A stretch of DNA of 64,000 bases from Atherix ibis (taxonomy: Eukaryota; Arthropoda; Insecta; Diptera; Athericidae). The position numbers and the translations under genes were made by a program. Below are positions 24,256-34,693 of this stretch, piece after piece (position 1 is the stretch's first letter; each line of letters begins with the position of its first letter). A model generated the notes under the pieces. That model had not been told where the DNA came from. It searched no databases and saw nothing but the letters and a program-made list of their open reading frames with translations. The DNA lies in contig OY282607.1 in NCBI GenBank assembly GCA_958298945.1, positions 49,453,020-49,517,019 on the forward strand, written 5' to 3'.

Positions 24256-25165
24256 CGAGATCTGTTCAAAAAGTATCGCGAATTTTGAATTTCCGCGGGT
24301 TTTCGATTTTTTGTGGCGTTATTTTGGTACTCATGTCTCTCACTTATGCCGACAAGTTCGGTCATTTTTAATGTTCAGTTAATTTTTGACAGCTGCTTTG
24401 CTTGCACGTGTTTTGGCTCGTCTTCGATTTTTGCCCATTCCAACAAATGGATCAAAGAATCTGTTCCGAAAACAAGAAAAAGTCACAGGGGGTCAGATCT
24501 GGGGAATACGGTGGCTGCGGCATTATTAGTGTGTTGTTTTTGGTCAAATTTTCGCGCACAAGCAATGATGCGAGAGCAGGGCGTTATCATGGTGCAAAAG
24601 CCAATTATTGTTCTTCCACAAATCTGGGCGTTTCTGGCGGATTGCTTCGCCCAACTTGCGCATAACTTGCAAGTAATATTCCTTATTGATCGTTCAACCC
24701 TGTGGCAAGAACTCATGGTGCACCACGCTCTTGCAATCGAAGAAAACTATAAGCAAAACCTTCACATTCGACCGAACTTGGCGCGCTTTTTTCGGTCTTG
24801 GCTTGTGCGGCAGCTTCCATTAGAATGAGCGAGCTTTGGTTTCTACGTCATAACCATAAACCCATAATTCGTCACCAGTTATGACTCTCTGGAGCAAATT
24901 TGGGTCGTCGCGGACAGAGTCCAACAGCTCATTAGCAATATTAATGCGATGCTGTTTTTTGTCGAAAATGGGCAAAAATCGAAGACGAGCCAAAACACGT
25001 GCAAGCAAAGCAGCTGTCAAAAATTAACTGAACATTCAAAATAGCCGAACTTGTCGGCAGAAGTGAGAGATATGAGTACCAACATAATGCCACACAAAAA
25101 TCGAAAATCGAATATACGTAACCCGCGGAAATTCAAAATTCGCGATAATTTTTGGACAGACCTCG
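24256..25165 (-). mobile_element. Mariner-derived element with long inverted arms, copy 1
   Basis: Bounded by TA (24,254-24,255; 25,166-25,167). It starts CGAGATCTGTTCAAAAAGTA. The first about 180 bases are the inverted complement of the last about 195, far longer than a normal mariner terminal repeat (about 30). Between the arms lies part of a transposase on the minus strand. It begins inside the arm (LLARVLARLRF at 25,020), holds ITGDELWVYGY (first Asp) and later the third-Asp block, and ends in the other arm. The HTH domain and C-terminus are absent. It shares this layout with 33,826-34,691 and 54,121-55,018, so the rearranged form itself spread. Confidence 0.85.
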
Positions 25166-25167
25166 TA

Positions 25168-25860
25168 CAATTTTAAAATAATTTTTATTAATTTTTAATC
25201 ATATTGTACTTATTTTTCTAGGAATTTTTTCTATATACCATATGTATCAAGATTTACATTTTCTTATTTTCAATACTTAATTATAAATGCAATAATATAT
25301 TATTTCTGAATACAAATATACTCGTATATAGAATAGATATTTTATCAATAAATTTATAACATGTACAATTGATGACATTGTTGTTTCGATATTGCTATAA
25401 AAAATAGATAACAAGATTATCTTCATATATACACATATATATGTATATAACATGGAGTGCCATTACGTTGGTGACGATACACATCATCATCAAATAAGAT
25501 ATTCCCTTATGTCACATTATACAAAATATTCTTATATGTTACCATCAAATATTATTAGCAATCATTCAATATGTCCTTGGCAAAAAAAATCCGTCTTAAA
25601 TTCTCTTTTAAAAAGTAATTCACCCTATAGCTAGCACACACAAAATTTTAATAATACTTGTAAATAAAAATAATAGATTTCATTCGACCAGTTTCCAATT
25701 TAAGTTGGTAGGATCAAAGGTATTATAATTTAAATAATTATTATTCAGCTTAAATATATTTATAACAAACAATAAGCAAGAAAATACTTAAAGAAACAAG
25801 CACAAGAAAAACAAAGATTTATCAAAACTTTATTTGTTGTTGACAACAAAATGTATTCGT
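25168..25860. other. AT-rich intergenic DNA
   Basis: No feature seen. Confidence 0.4.
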
Positions 25861-25867
25861 AATTATA

Positions 25868-26480
25868 GAAAGCAGCAAATAGACTTGCTCAGTCAACCAT
25901 TCAGCGTGTAATGAATAATTTTGAAAATATGCATACACTGGGACATAAATCGAAGACTGGGTGGCAATTAAGCCAACGGACACCTGAAAAGATTAACGCT
26001 GTGACGCAGAGTGTTGCTGAACGTCCTGGTACCTCTCATCAACGCCGTGCATAAGAATTAGAAATATCTCCATTATGTTTGTTAAAAATTCTCAAAAAAG
26101 ATTCGCTTAACACAACAAATGACTATGAACAGCGGCGAAACTGGAGTGCTCGGTTCGAGTTTTTCAGCTCGGTAGAGAGGACCACCAATTTTGGCAAAAA
26201 TCATTATGAACTTCGACTTGTCTGGCTTTGTTAATAAACAGAATAGCAGCTATTGGGGCACTAAAAACCCTTAAACCGATACACCAAAGACCCCTACACC
26301 CTCATAGAGTAACTGTATGGTGCGGCATCAAAAATTTTTTCCAAGCCCTTTCTCTTTTTAATCTATTTAAACAATTAAATATACTCTTCAATTTGCTATG
26401 GACCAGGCTCAGTAAAATAGCTACAGTGTACGCGATGTCTCCAAATGGCCAAATATTCGTGGGTACACAAAATGGTCTCT
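25868..26480 (+). pseudogene. Tc1-like transposase relic B
   Basis: The plus strand reads AQSTIQRVMNNFENMHTLGH, a helix-turn-helix with the usual linker, then VAERPGTSHQRRA and LLKILKKD. A gap follows, then PLHPHRVTVWCGI, a block before the second catalytic Asp. Stops and frameshifts throughout and a central deletion make it dead. Same family as 23,529-24,005. Terminal repeats not identified. Confidence 0.6.
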
Positions 26481-26519
26481 GACCTTTGTCTCGAACACTT
26501 TTCACACAAAATTAGACTA

Positions 26520-27002
26520 GATAGCAATAAAAGTTGCTCCAAATCTCAATTTGCAAAAATCTATACAATAACTTACCGTAGGAACAATATAAACATTTTA
26601 AATTAAGTTAGAAAAATTTATTGACATTTGATTTGAATTATATTTTATCTCTGAAAATATTGATTTTTAAGAAATTTATCTTTTGTGCTCATAATGGCAT
26701 CCTTAACGATTTTTGAAAAATGGAAAGTCCATTTTCCAAAATTAAATTGATACAGGCTGGGCCATCTGTTGGATTTTTTTCAACTTTCAAAATATCTTTC
26801 AAAACCTTAGATTATGGAGTTAGATTATACTCTATACAGAATAATGCTTTTCAATAATCCAGACTAGTTTATTGGTTTCTTTAGAGTGGCTGTCCGCTGT
26901 TATAGTCGGGCACACTTAGACCAAATTTATGTCCGTTTTGAAACCACTGAAATTTAATGAAATGTTATAAAGAGAAATGATAGTATTGTTCGGTACTTAT
27001 CG
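26520..27002. other. AT-rich intergenic DNA
   Basis: This would be the body of a SINE if the tRNA-like head at 27,003 has one, but it does not resemble the sequence beside the first head. Confidence 0.35.
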
Positions 27003-27084
27003 TGGACCATGCCCCAGTGGGATTTGAACCCACGACCCCTTGGATAGTAGTCCAACGCGCTAACGACTGTGCTACCGCGTCGGC
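27003..27084 (-). repeat. tRNA-like sequence (SINE-type head), copy 2
   Basis: Better preserved than copy 1. On the minus strand it shows A-box-like TAGCACAGTCGTTAGCGC, an anticodon-like stem TTGGA/TCCAA with a six-base loop, and a perfect T stem GTGGG/CCCAC around TTCAAAT. The seven bases before the D arm do not pair with the 3' end, so there is no acceptor stem. I call it a tRNA-derived repeat rather than a tRNA gene. Confidence 0.6.
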
Positions 27085-28924
27085 ATCATCCGTACTTACT
27101 ACGAAAACGGCCGTTATGTGATTTACCAAAAAAACCGATGCATCCTAAAAACTCAAAAAACCGATGCATCCTAAAAAGTCTTCGAATATGATTATAAAAG
27201 GCCATTAGCCGAAATTGAATGAATTGAATGTCGGTTTGTGCGCACTAAATTCGGTGATCAAATAATTTCACGAAACGTTGATTCTGTCAAATTTTTTCGA
27301 GAATACATTCGTAAGAACGCACACACCTACAAAATAACCTTTCACAAAACACTTCATATTCTAAAATAAAAACTTCCTATTTGATGTCGTAAGGAAAAAA
27401 CTATTTATGGAAATGTATTGATTTATATTGTACTTACTTGTTCGTAAATTATTTAAAATTTAATAAAACCGCCCTTAGACTTTCACTCCGCCATAAGTAT
27501 CTAAATGTAAATAAAAATATGTAAGCATTTCGGTATGCTACCAATTCATTTAGAATGAATTATTTTAAAACTCTCCGAAAGTCTACAAAATTGAGGCGCT
27601 TGATATTTGATAGATATTTACAAAATAAATAATACACCTAAAATACAATTTTATTTAATACCAAAATAAAATTAAAATGAATATAAATTATGCATTTGGA
27701 ATTCAATAAATTTCTACTATGAAAACTAGATGTCAGTGGGTGTCATGTCTACACAAAAAAATCTACACAAAAGTATGCAAGCATTACGATTTTTCGCCGC
27801 TTTTGTAATAATTTAGATAAAAAATTGCGTATACATATACGAAAATCTGACGTTCGATAAAATGTCTGTAAAAACTTCAGTAGTACATATTATTAGTATT
27901 TAAGGATACAAATTATGTATAAAAATAACCCACCTATTTTAAGCATCATACTAGCAAATTTAAAAGAAAACTCAAATTTAAATAAGGCACAAAGTATTTT
28001 CGAAAAATTAGGTGGCAATTGACTAAAAATAACAATAAATGGTTTTTAAAAAAAAATAAAATGTTAGTCCTTGGAAATTATCAAAAAAAAAATTTGGAAA
28101 GTGGAGAATGAAAATAAACGAACAAAAGAGTGTTTATGTTAGATTTACTCTTTGCCAAGAATCCTTTACATATGTTATTGAAAAGAATCAGGTACATTAC
28201 TTCGGACTGTCATGGCTCAATGTTTTTCATGAAACCCACACACAAGACTCAACAGAACTAATATGAACAGACGCTACAGGCAACTTCAAGAACTTTTAGA
28301 TAAAGGGCTACTCATATAAAACGTATATGTACATAATAGAACTTTAAAGGTCCACCAGGCATTCCAATTCCCATCGAATCCAATCCCTTCAATCGAAAAT
28401 CCTATTATGTGCGTAATAGTGTGATCAATCGAGGCCTTAATATTCTTTTCATTCGTAAATTGTCTGTTACTCATTACAAAAAATTGCATAGTCGAATTTC
28501 ATGCCATGACAATCCTCTTGTAAAATAAATATCCTTTATTAACAACACCTAACAACCCCCCCCCCCCCCAATAAAACCTACAAAAAAACGCTTGAACTAA
28601 TAGCTACAAGATTTCCTAAGTTTAACAAATTAAACTTAGAGTAAATTTCATGTTGTAGAGAAGTCATGTTGTCATTCGTCGTGTTTAAAAAAATCTGCTT
28701 GTTATTAAGAATAGTTGTAGATCACACAAAAAATGTATTAATAATAATATAAATATATTTAAGTTTTAGTTGGAACGCTAATTCAATCTTAACATGCCCT
28801 TTCCTGAAAAACCAGTTAGACAAAAGCCCAAATGCCCAACTAATATTAAACTTCGAGCATATTTTGTATAAAAAAGAAAATTATTTAATTTTTATTGTTA
28901 TTTTTTTTAAGTCATTTTTACTTA
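27085..28924. other. AT-rich intergenic DNA with a C14 tract
   Basis: A word ACCGATGCATCCTAAAAA is duplicated at about 27,130-27,180. A run of 14 C lies at 28,556-28,569. No gene recognised. Confidence 0.4.
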
Positions 28925-30225
28925 TACGAGGATCATTCAACAAGTACTTAGCCTCACCGCCCGATGGAACTGCTGTCACAAAAGAAATTTACCATCGTGC
29001 AGTACATTTTTTTAGTAGCCTGCTGTCAAAGTTTCAGTCGATTCCCTTCATTAGTTTTGTTTTGAGAGCCTTTGAAAGCGAGCGTGTCGGTCGGTTGCAC
29101 AAAAATGGAAAAAGAACCAAATCGTTCGGTGATTAGATTCTTGTTTTTGGAAGGGAAAATGCGCAGCGAAATCAAAGATCGCTTGGATGCTGTGTATGGT
29201 GACTCTTTTCCTTCGATGGCGACCGTCAAGAATTGGTTCAACGAGTTTGTTCGTGGCCGCACGTCGGTTTTTGATGAGCCACGCCCAGGTGCCCCGAAAA
29301 CGGCTGCTACGGAGGAAAACATTAAAAAAGTCCACCATCTCGTATTGGCAGACCGTCGATTGAAGGTTCACGTGATAGCTGAGACTGTGGGCATCGCAGT
29401 AGGAACGGTGCATCGTATTCTACACGAAGAACTGGGCATGAGAAAGCTGTCGGCGCGATGGGTGCCGCGTTTGCTCACACCGGAAAACAAGCGCAACCGT
29501 GAGACCACATCGGCGACGTGTTTGGCGCTGTTTCAACGCAATCCAGTGGAGTTCTTGCGTCATTTCGTGACCGTCGACGAAACATGGATTCACTGGTACA
29601 CACCAGAGACCAAGGAACAGTCGAAACAGTGGACTTCACCCGGCGAACGTGCTCCGAAGAAGGCGAAGACTGTTCGATCAGCCAGAAAGGTGATGGCCAC
29701 CGTTTTCTGGGATTCACAAGGTGTGATCCACATCGATTACCTCCAAAAGGGTAAAACAATCACGGGGCGCTACTATGCTGACTTATTGGGCCGATTTGAC
29801 GTCGAATTGAAGAAAAAGCGGCCCGCTTTGCGAAGAAAAAAGTGCTGTTCCACCACGACAACGCGCCGGCTCACACCTCAGCCGTCGCCATGGCCAAATT
29901 GGTCGTATTGCGCTACGAATTGCTGCCCCATCCACCGTACTCTCCAGATTTGACCCCCTGTGACTACTTTTTGTTTCCAAACCTGAAAAAATCACTCGCC
30001 GGGAATAGATTTGGGTCGAATGAGGAGGTCATCGTCGCCACGGAGGCCTATTTTGCTTCCCTCGAGAAAATGTATTTTTTGGACGGGTTAAAAAAGTTAG
30101 AGCATCGCTGGGCCAAGTGTATCGAGCTTGAAGGAGATTACGTGTATGTGGAAAAATAAATTGCCACCTTTCCAAAATTTTCGTTTTTCTTTTGTAGGCT
30201 AAGTACTTGTTGAATGACCCTCGTA
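28925..30225 (+). mobile_element. Nearly intact mariner, family B-related
   Basis: A 1.3-kb element with terminal repeats TACGAGGATCATTCAACAAG (left) and its imperfect complement at 30,197-30,225, next to TA on each side. GC content and codon use stand out from the AT-rich surroundings. It carries one transposase gene with a single frameshift. It is related to the copies at 7,865 and 37,611, but clearly a different subfamily member. Confidence 0.95.
29105..30159 (+). pseudogene. Mariner transposase, one frameshift
   Basis: Start chosen at 29,105 (MEKEPNRSVIRF); the frame is open slightly upstream, but this matches the family start. The paired HTH region contains NWFNEFVRGRTSV, then GTVHRILHEELGM and WVPRLL. 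The first catalytic Asp is in VTVDETWIHWY, the second in HHDNAPAHT and the third in YSPDLTPCDYFLF, with 34 residues between the last two. The reading frame shifts once, near 29,840, where one base is missing after the run of A's in RRKK. The rest runs to a stop at 30,159, giving about 350 residues in all, the usual length. It would cut and paste at TA sites. This is the least damaged transposase in the window. Confidence 0.9.
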
Positions 30226-30227
30226 TA

Positions 30228-31394
30228 CTCGTACGTGTATCTAATCAAGCGTAATATCTTTACTATATAAAAATAATCAACACGTTTTAGGTCATTTAGC
30301 GAAACGTGTAAATTATTTTTATGTGCTTATATCTTAATATATGATAAATATTTTATAAGGATTATGCACATACACACATACACATGAAAATATAAGAATA
30401 ACTTTGAAATCGTGTAAATGAATTTTAAATAAACGACATTTACTCATATAATGTATTTTTGTTCTTCTGGGAAAATAATAATGCCCATTAAGTTTAAATA
30501 ATTTACAATTTTGGTTCATATGCAAATCCATCGAATTATTCTTGGCCATTATCTTGACCTGTTTTACTAATTGTTCATATTGTAAACTGGACGTAATATT
30601 CGTACTTGCAATGCGGCAAACCCCAAAAATGATTCAGTGTTAATTAGTGTTGGTCCATAAACTACGAGATTAATGCAATTAGACTTTGGCCATACACGAC
30701 AAATGCAATATCGAATACTAATTGGTTTATTGCGACCCAGAATTTCAATTTGTAAATTGATACCGGGAGGACAGTGTTATTGCTGTTGTGTCCGATTTAA
30801 TTTGTATATGTGGAATACCGTAACTCAGTTAGGTGCATAGCTATGATTGGATTCAAAATTCGTAGCATGCATTTCCACGTAGGTTGAGTTGAGATAATAA
30901 ATTTTCACATACACATATATATTCAACAAACGTTCCACAATAAGCGTTCGAACAGATATATACTCGTACAATATGATTCCAGGCATTCTATTAAAAGTAC
31001 GGAATATTTACGATTTAAAGCTAATACTGACAATTTTAAGAAATTAAAAATAAATTTGCTATCAAATTAAAATTAGTTGTACACTTTAATGTAATTTGAA
31101 GCTAATAATTTAAATATGTTTTTATATTCATATTATTGGCTTCAAATTACAATAAAATACGTTGCTATAAAGTTCTCGGACCACATTTTCTTCATCCAAA
31201 CGTTTCAAATACACTACCGATCATAGCCTAACATATTGAGCCTAATTATATCAACTATCAACGACTGGAGGTCATATTTTGACTAAATAAATGTCACGTT
31301 AAGTTCTTATGGTATAGAAATACTTTAGACTCTGTTGAGCTCCTGGTTCAAAAATCATGATAATGTGAGACTGCACATCAACTTGTATAACAAA
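30228..31394. other. Intergenic DNA with a hairpin
   Basis: Bases 31,091-31,109 and 31,132-31,150 are inverted repeats (GTAATTTGAAGC core, one mismatch). The stretch 30,590-30,900 is more complex than its surroundings, but shows no frame. Confidence 0.45.
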
Positions 31395-31402
31395 CTAGCT
31401 GA

Positions 31403-31672
31403 TCAGTACCCGACGTTGCCCGGGTCCCTTCGACTTTGGCGCTGTTCACTTGTCTCAGCTGATCTATTTCCAGCCATTCTTATTCGGCTTTCTTCAAGCT
31501 GACTTTGGCGCTGTTCACTTGTCTCAGTTGTTCTAGTTTCAGCCATTCTTATTCGGCTTTTTTCAAGCCGAATATCCAGCTGTTGGCTTGTCTCGGCAGC
31601 TCTTTTCACAACTTTTCTAACACGATCTCTTTCCAGTCGCAGCTCACGCTGTTCGGAAGTTTTTGGTCTTGA
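31403..31672 (-). pseudogene. Helitron N-terminal fragment with 23-residue repeats
   Basis: Open frame starting near 31,672 at MCSRPKTSEQ. It contains three degenerate basic/acidic helical repeats of the type RLEKSRIRMAETRTTETSEQ; the DNA period is 69 bp at 31,432 and 31,501. The frame runs into the 3' hairpin of the element. Such repeats precede the Rep-helicase part in some arthropod Helitron proteins; this match is from memory. Confidence 0.5.
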
Positions 31673-31788
31673 ACACATTTTAAATTAATTTTCACTTCAC
31701 TTTCAATTTCATAACTTGCGATTTGCTAATGAACATTTTTCGGCACTTCGCGGCTTTTTATACAATTTTTTAAAATATTCGAATTTTC

Positions 31789-32140
31789 TAGAGTTTTCTT
31801 AAACTTTCAAGAAGTTTCCAGAATTTCATGAAGCATTTTAGAAGACTTAAATATATTCGAATTTTCCAGAGTTTCCTTAAATTTTCTAGAAGTTTCCAGA
31901 CTTTCAAGAAGCATTCTAGAAGATTTTCATATTTTCGAATTTTCCTGTGTTTACTTAAATTTTCTAGAAGTTTATGGACTCTCATTAAACATTTAAGAAG
32001 ATTTTCATATTTTCCAATTTTCCAGAGTTTCCTTAAATTTTGTAGAAGTTTATGGACTCTCATTAAACATTTAAGAAGATTTTCATATTTTCCAATTTTC
32101 CAGAGTTTCCTTAAATTTTCTAGAAGTTCATTTTCATTTC
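31789..32140. repeat. 78-bp tandem repeat inside the Helitron
   Basis: A 78-bp unit recurs with starts at 31,789, 31,867, 31,945, 32,023 and 32,101 (marked by CAGAGTTTCC variants). Because 78 is a multiple of 3, both strands stay open and give 26-residue repeats. The minus strand reads LLENLRKLWKIGKYENL. I regard the frames as a consequence of the period. Confidence 0.85.
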
Positions 32141-32509
32141 TGAAGTACCAGGCATTCATAAAAAAGTCAGAAAATCAGAAACAAAATCATCACGTACCCA
32201 GCGCTTACTTCCACAGCCTTAGATCCAGCCATTTGTTTACTCAACCATGACACATTTCTAATACTTATACTACTCTACTCTTCTAAGGCTATCACGACAC
32301 GGGCACGACACGGTCTCGCAATGAGGAATAAGGTGAGGGGTGAGGAGAAAAGACAGCGTAGAAAAGAGAACACGGTTTTGCATTTTGTATGAGCGCCTGG
32401 TATTTCAGAAAAGTATTGTAGTGACGTAGAGAAGAATTGTGGACAAACGAACGAACGAACATACATATTTTGACTTTTATATATTAGATTATTGGAGCTT
32501 AGATAGAAT

Positions 32510-33250
32510 GTATTGTCACATTCAACATATTCACCCGATCTATCGCCGTTTGATTTTTATACTTTCGATCGCTGGAAAAATACAAGGATGGTTGAAAAGT
32601 TTCTAAAATTGGCACTGAATATAAATTATTTTAATTTAATTCTCCTTTTAGCTGAATACACTTTATCCAATTGCTTCAAGATCCTCAAAATACTTGTTTA
32701 CAGCTTCTCTAGCCTCTTCATCCAACGAGAATATCTTCCCTTCGAGGAATGTTTTCCGTTTCGAGAACAGGTAAAAGTCCGATGGAGCCAAACTTTAATT
32801 CTGACAATTTTTGCTGAGCGACTATGTTTGAGTGAGCAGGCGCATTATAATATTGCATTTAATTTATCCAAAATCCGTTCATAGTACTAATATAGAGAAA
32901 GTTTTCCAAAAATGAATTAGGAAAATTCTTTTTGCATCTCAAAAAAATATTCCCATAACTTTTACAGCAAATGAAATTGGTAACGGCAATGGCATCATTT
33001 TTTCAGGATTGAAAATAAATTTTCCACTACCTTCAACTAAATGCCTTTTTATTTCTGGGATATATTGGTGAACCCATTTTCCATCCACAATAATGAAGCC
33101 TTTTTGAAAATCTGTTGAAATTTTCTTAAAAATTTGCAAACCAGTAGCTGATGTTCGGTTTCAAATGCGATTTTGTTCTGTACTAAGCAAATGCAGCAGC
33201 CATTTTAGGAAAAAAATTTCAGATCCAACTCATCGTGTACGATATGAATT
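32510..33250 (-). pseudogene. Mariner transposase relics, two orientations
   Basis: The minus strand at about 32,661-32,800 reads LAPSDFYLFSKRKTFLEGKI, then DEEAREAVNKYFEDLEA, a mariner third-Asp block and C-terminal region. At 32,939-33,139 it reads IIVDGKWVHQYIPEIKRH, the first-Asp block with VDET changed to VDGK. A separate plus-strand scrap at 32,520-32,580 reads HSTYSPDLSPFDFYTF. So two mariner scraps meet here. No terminal repeats assigned. Confidence 0.6.
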
Positions 33251-33825
33251 AACATATCCGTTTATATGAGGTGCATATAGCTTCTTCAATTTCACAAAAC
33301 TTTATTCGCCAGTATGGCAGAACCATGCCATGCACTGTATCCATGATCGATGTCAATTGAATTTTATTCTGTTATTGATTAATTTGATATTTACAGGTAT
33401 CGGTATTAATAAAGTTACCAACATAACAACATAAAAATATTTGAAAAAAAATTGCCACCTAGGGTAATAATAAATTTAATCTTAAAATATAGTTGCAAGT
33501 AGCATGCATGCTGAGCCATCATGGAATTCGACAAGATGTATACTCGACACTGCATTTTAGATTATTATTGCACTGTAAAAATTACAAATTCTTCTTGAAT
33601 CACCTCAGAGATGGAGTTTCTCGCTACAACGAAAAATAGTGCTTCAACAAAAAGCGGACGCCAATCTTGAACAAAGATGCAGAAATTTTACTGAGTCGTG
33701 CTCTAAATGACCACCATTAAAAGCGCATGACTAGAAAGCTCTTTGAAAAATCCAGAATCCAGTGGATGAATACTAATGATCTGTTCAAGTATTCAATCGT
33801 ATTGCTCGTTTCGTACTGCAATATA

Positions 33826-34691
33826 CGAGGTCTGCTCAAAAAGTATTGCGAATTTTGAATTTTCGCGGGTTACGTATATTCGATTTTTGATTTTTTTGTG
33901 GCGTTATGTTGGTACTCATGTCTCTCACTTATGCCGACAAGTTCGGCCATTTTGAATGTTCAGTTAATTTTTGACAGCTGCTTTGATTGCACGTGTTTTG
34001 GCTCGTCTTCGATTTTTGCTCATTTTCGAACAAAAACAGCATCGCATAACCATTGCTAAAAAGCTGTTGGATTCTGTCCGCGACGACCCAAATTTGCTCC
34101 AGAGGGTCATAACTAGTGACGAATCATGGGTTTATGGTTATGACGTGGAAACCAAAGTTCAATCATCCCAATGGAATCTGCCGCACGAGTCAAGACCGAA
34201 AAAAGCGCGCCAAGTTCGGTCGAACTTTTTCGATAAAGTTTTGCTTATAGTTTTCTTCGATTACAGGGGCTTGGTGCATCATGAGTTCTAGGAATATTAT
34301 CTGTAAGTTATGCGCAAGCTGCGAGAAGCAGTCCGCCAGAAACGCCCAGATTTGTGGAAGAACAAAAGTTATCTTTGGACCATGATAACGTCCCTGCTCA
34401 CGCATCATTGCTTGTGCGCGAATTTTTGGCCAAAAACAACACACTTTTAATGCCGCAGCCACCGTATTCCCCAGATCTGGCTCCCTGTGACTTTTTCTTG
34501 TTTCCGGAACAGATTCTGTGATCCATTTTTTTGGAATGGGCAAAAATCGAAGACGAGCCAAAACACGTGCAAACAAAGCTGAAAATTCAAAATGGCCGAA
34601 CTTGTTGGACATGAGTCACAAAAAAATCGAAAATCAAATATACGTAACCCACGAAAATTCAAAATTCGCGATACTTTTAGAACAGACCTCT
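33826..34691 (+). mobile_element. Mariner-derived element with long inverted arms, copy 2
   Basis: Same family as 24,256-25,165, in the opposite orientation. Flanked by TA (33,824-33,825; 34,692-34,693), with one changed base at the right end. The transposase part starts in the left arm (33,971), carries ITSDESWVYGYDVETK, then after a frameshift HHDNVPAHASLLVREFL and PYSPDLAPCDFFLFP with 34-residue spacing. It runs into the right arm directly after this block. The right arm has lost part of its sequence, so its match to the left arm has a gap. Confidence 0.85.
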
Positions 34692-34693
34692 TA

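Larger units (their letters stand above)
31395..32488 (-). mobile_element. Non-autonomous Helitron
   Basis: On the minus strand the unit begins TCTAATATATAAAAG (5' TC at 32,488, preceded by A) and ends CTAG at 31,395, followed by T. About 9 bases before the CTAG lies a GC-rich hairpin, ACCCG/CGGGT (31,408-31,425). These are the rolling-circle transposon landmarks: A-T insertion, 5' TC, 3' hairpin and CTRR. Inside are a fragment reading MCSRPKTSEQRELRLERDR with repeats of ETSEQR-type units, seen in arthropod Helitron proteins, and a 78-bp tandem array. No Rep or helicase domain remains. It would need another copy's protein to move. Confidence 0.78.

Noticed and set aside
24313..24828. 171-residue plus-strand frame
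   Set aside because: It is antisense to the mariner transposase part at 24,256-25,165.
31788..32250. Two long frames, one per strand, across the Helitron
   Set aside because: Both arise from the 78-bp tandem repeat, whose period is a multiple of three.
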